Source of the DNA: Actinomycetes bacterium
GTDB lineage: Bacteria; Actinomycetota; Acidimicrobiia; Acidimicrobiales; UBA8190
DNA length: 14,457 nucleotides
Reading direction: 5' to 3'
NCBI GenBank assembly: GCA_021779775.1
Contig: JAJYAB010000012.1
Span: 1 to 14,457 of the forward strand
The notes beneath the pieces were generated by a model. That model had not been told where the DNA came from, ran no database searches, and saw nothing but the letters and a program-made list of their open reading frames with translations. Of this stretch, positions 13,135-14,457 are shown one piece after another. Within the stretch, counting starts at the first letter, position 1. Each line of letters starts with the position of its first letter. The position numbers and the translations under genes were made by a program.

Positions 13135-13613
13135 GCGGCCGGGGGCGCTGGCGGGCGGGCGCCGGGCGCCGGGTCCTGGTAGCAGCCGTGGTCGCCTCGG
13201 TCGTCGTGGCGGCAGATCAGGCGACCAAGACTTGGGCGGTCGACCGGCTGTCGCGGGGGCCGGTCCATGTCGTCGGCACCCTCGATCTGATGCTCCAGCA
13301 CAATTCGGGCTCGGCGTTCAGCCTGGCCCAGGGCCAAGGGCCGCTCCTCGCCGTCGTGGCCGTCGTGCTGCTGGGCGTGCTGGCGGTGGCCATCGCCCGG
13401 TCGCCGTCGACCGGGGTGGCAGGCGCACTGGGCCTGGTGGCCGGGGGAGCTATGGGCAACCTGGCCGACCGACTGTTCCGGTCGGATCACGGCGCGGTGA
13501 TCGACTTCATCGCCCTGCACTTCTGGCCGACGTTCAACGTCGCCGACGCCTGCATCGTGGTCGGGGCGATCGCCACTGCCGGCGTCGTGTGGCGCGGGCA
13601 CCCCGAGCGGTGA
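13104..13613 (+). CDS. lspA: LspA, lipoprotein signal peptidase II
   Basis: Membrane aspartyl protease that cleaves signal peptides from diacylglyceryl-prolipoproteins. It shows VVVAADQATKTWAV (33-46), the family motif LQHNSGSAFSL (64-74), GGAMGNLADRLFR (114-126), VIDFI (132-136) and FNVADACI (144-151). The catalytic aspartates are Asp122 and Asp148. Four membrane helices are seen at about 23-40, 79-97, 104-117 and 145-163. The start is uncertain. The ATG at 13104 gives 169 residues with a 31-nt overlap into the zinc-finger gene. A CTG at 13131 would give 160 residues and the CTGA 4-nt junction seen at other joints. The GTG at 13188 would cut into the first helix. The stop overlaps the next GTG (GTGA). 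Confidence 0.95.
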   Translation: MQERGAAPTLSGRGRWRAGAGRRVLVAAVVASVVVAADQATKTWAVDRLSRGPVHVVGTLDLMLQHNSGSAFSLAQGQGPLLAVVAVVLLGVLAVAIARSPSTGVAGALGLVAGGAMGNLADRLFRSDHGAVIDFIALHFWPTFNVADACIVVGAIATAGVVWRGHPER

Positions 13614-14457
13614 GCGATACGATGAGCGACACGATGGAGGTGGAGGTTCCCGGCGCCCTGGCAGGTGTGCGCGTCGACCGGGCCGTGTCGATGGTCACCG
13701 GGCTGGCCCGCAGCACCGTCGCCGGGCTGGTTGCCGCTGGAGCGGTCCGTGTCGATGGCAGGCTGGTCACGAGCCGCAGCAGGTCCCTGGTCGCTGGCCA
13801 GCGGCTCGCCATCGTGCTACCCGGTCCAAATCCCCAGGGACCCCTGCCCGACACGTCGGTCAGGTTTGCTGTGGTGCACGAGGACACCCACCTGGTGGTG
13901 GTGGACAAGCCTGCAGGCCTCGTGGTGCATCATGGCGCCGGTCACCGCCGGGGAACCCTGGTGGATGGGCTGGTGGCCCGGTACCCGGAGCTGGCGGACC
14001 TGCCGGAGTCCGGCGCGGGTGACCCTGCGCGTCCGGGCATCGTGCACCGGATCGACAAGGGGACGTCTGGTCTGCTCGTCGTGGCCCGGACCCCACTGGC
14101 TTTCCACGCGCTCACCGAGCAGTTCCGTGCCCACACCGTCGACCGGACCTACCTGGCGTTGGTCGTCGGTGAGGTGGAGGGCCAGGCGGGCGTGGTCGAC
14201 GCGCCGGTGGGACGCTCGGCGCGGACCCCGACCCGTATGACGGTGTCGCACCAGGGGAGAGCGGCGCGAACCGAGTACCGGGTGGTCGCCCGTTACAGCC
14301 GCCCGGTGGCGCTGACGCTGGTGGAGGTCATGTTGGAGACGGGGCGCACTCATCAGGTCCGCGTGCACCTGGCAGCCATCGGCCACCCCGTGTTGGGCGA
14401 TGATCGGGACGGATCCACGCTGGCGCTCCCGCCTGCGCTGGCCGGGGCGCTGCAGCC
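13610..14457 (+). CDS. rluD: RluD-type 23S rRNA pseudouridine synthase (3' end beyond window)
   Basis: RluA-family enzyme that converts uridines to pseudouridine in large-subunit rRNA, probably in helix 69 if it is a true RluD orthologue. Some 282 codons are visible and no stop is reached. An N-terminal S4 RNA-binding domain spans about 15-70 (VRVDRAVSMVTGLARSTVAG, then GAVRVDGRLVTSRSRSL). The catalytic domain has DKPAGLVVHHGAG (102-114) and GIVHRIDKGTSGLLVVAR (143-160), with the catalytic Asp at residue 149. QFRAHTVDRTYLALVVGEV and LETGRTHQVRVHLAAIGHPV follow. The GTG at 13610 overlaps the lspA stop as GTGA; in-frame ATGs at 13622 and 13634 are alternatives. The lspA-rluD pairing is common in bacteria. 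The exact target uridine cannot be read from sequence. Confidence 0.95.
   Translation, partial: MSDTMSDTMEVEVPGALAGVRVDRAVSMVTGLARSTVAGLVAAGAVRVDGRLVTSRSRSLVAGQRLAIVLPGPNPQGPLPDTSVRFAVVHEDTHLVVVDKPAGLVVHHGAGHRRGTLVDGLVARYPELADLPESGAGDPARPGIVHRIDKGTSGLLVVARTPLAFHALTEQFRAHTVDRTYLALVVGEVEGQAGVVDAPVGRSARTPTRMTVSHQGRAARTEYRVVARYSRPVALTLVEVMLETGRTHQVRVHLAAIGHPVLGDDRDGSTLALPPALAGALQ
13611..13634 (+). repeat. 12-bp duplication across the rluD start
   Basis: TGAGCGATACGA (13611-13622) is followed directly by TGAGCGACACGA (13623-13634), differing at one base. The duplication multiplies in-frame start codons (GTG 13610, ATG 13622, ATG 13634), so it only alters the extreme N-terminus. Confidence 0.8.

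Noticed and set aside
1..14457. A novel defence, mobile or biosynthetic system
   Set aside because: Every large open frame maps to a core housekeeping family; there are no transposase, integrase, toxin-antitoxin or unknown multi-gene cassettes.

Overview
The window is a gene-dense, very GC-rich (clearly well above 60%) bacterial chromosome segment. It carries the distal half of a division and cell wall (dcw) cluster. Gene order, the lack of ftsA next to ftsZ, an FtsZ tail ending in DVPSFLR, a SepF/YggT/DivIVA block downstream, a eukaryote-like (type 2) isoleucyl-tRNA synthetase and TANNNT-type -10 boxes all point to an actinobacterium. The presence of murB between murC and ftsQ, which mycobacteria and Streptomyces do not show, suggests a deep lineage such as Acidimicrobiia; this last step is inference.

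Layout: (1) 2-4614, plus strand: the 3' end of ftsW, then murG, murC, murB and ftsQ, each overlapping the next by exactly 4 nt (GTGA or ATGA), so translation is tightly coupled. (2) 4615-4812: a 198-nt gap with a good promoter (TTGACC-17 nt-TAGGGT), two separate 18-bp tandem duplications and a near-perfect palindrome, all serving ftsZ. (3) 4813-7345: ftsZ, pgeF and yggS, again joined by 4-nt overlaps; pgeF appears to start at a CTG. (4) 7423-9031: sepF, yggT and divIVA, each after a short gap with its own -10-like box. (5) 9032-9143: a convergent gap containing five copies of a GGCACTTC element, three of them in a 19-bp tandem array. (6) 9144-12335, minus strand: ileS. (7) 12336-12537: a divergent control region. 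(8) 12538-14457, plus strand: a DksA/TraR-type zinc-finger protein with a long basic tail, lspA, and the 5' part of an RluD-type pseudouridine synthase that runs off the window.

Functionally, MurG, MurC and MurB make peptidoglycan precursors; FtsW, FtsQ, FtsZ and SepF build the septal machine; DivIVA marks poles and septa. PgeF edits mis-made peptidoglycan precursors, and YggS handles pyridoxal phosphate. LspA is the lipoprotein signal peptidase.

I found no mobile element, CRISPR array, defence system, RNA gene or broken gene. This is an ordinary core region. Points worth a second look are small: the repeat arrays, the probable CTG starts, the suspected leaderless genes, and a Cys-to-Asp change in the zinc finger.
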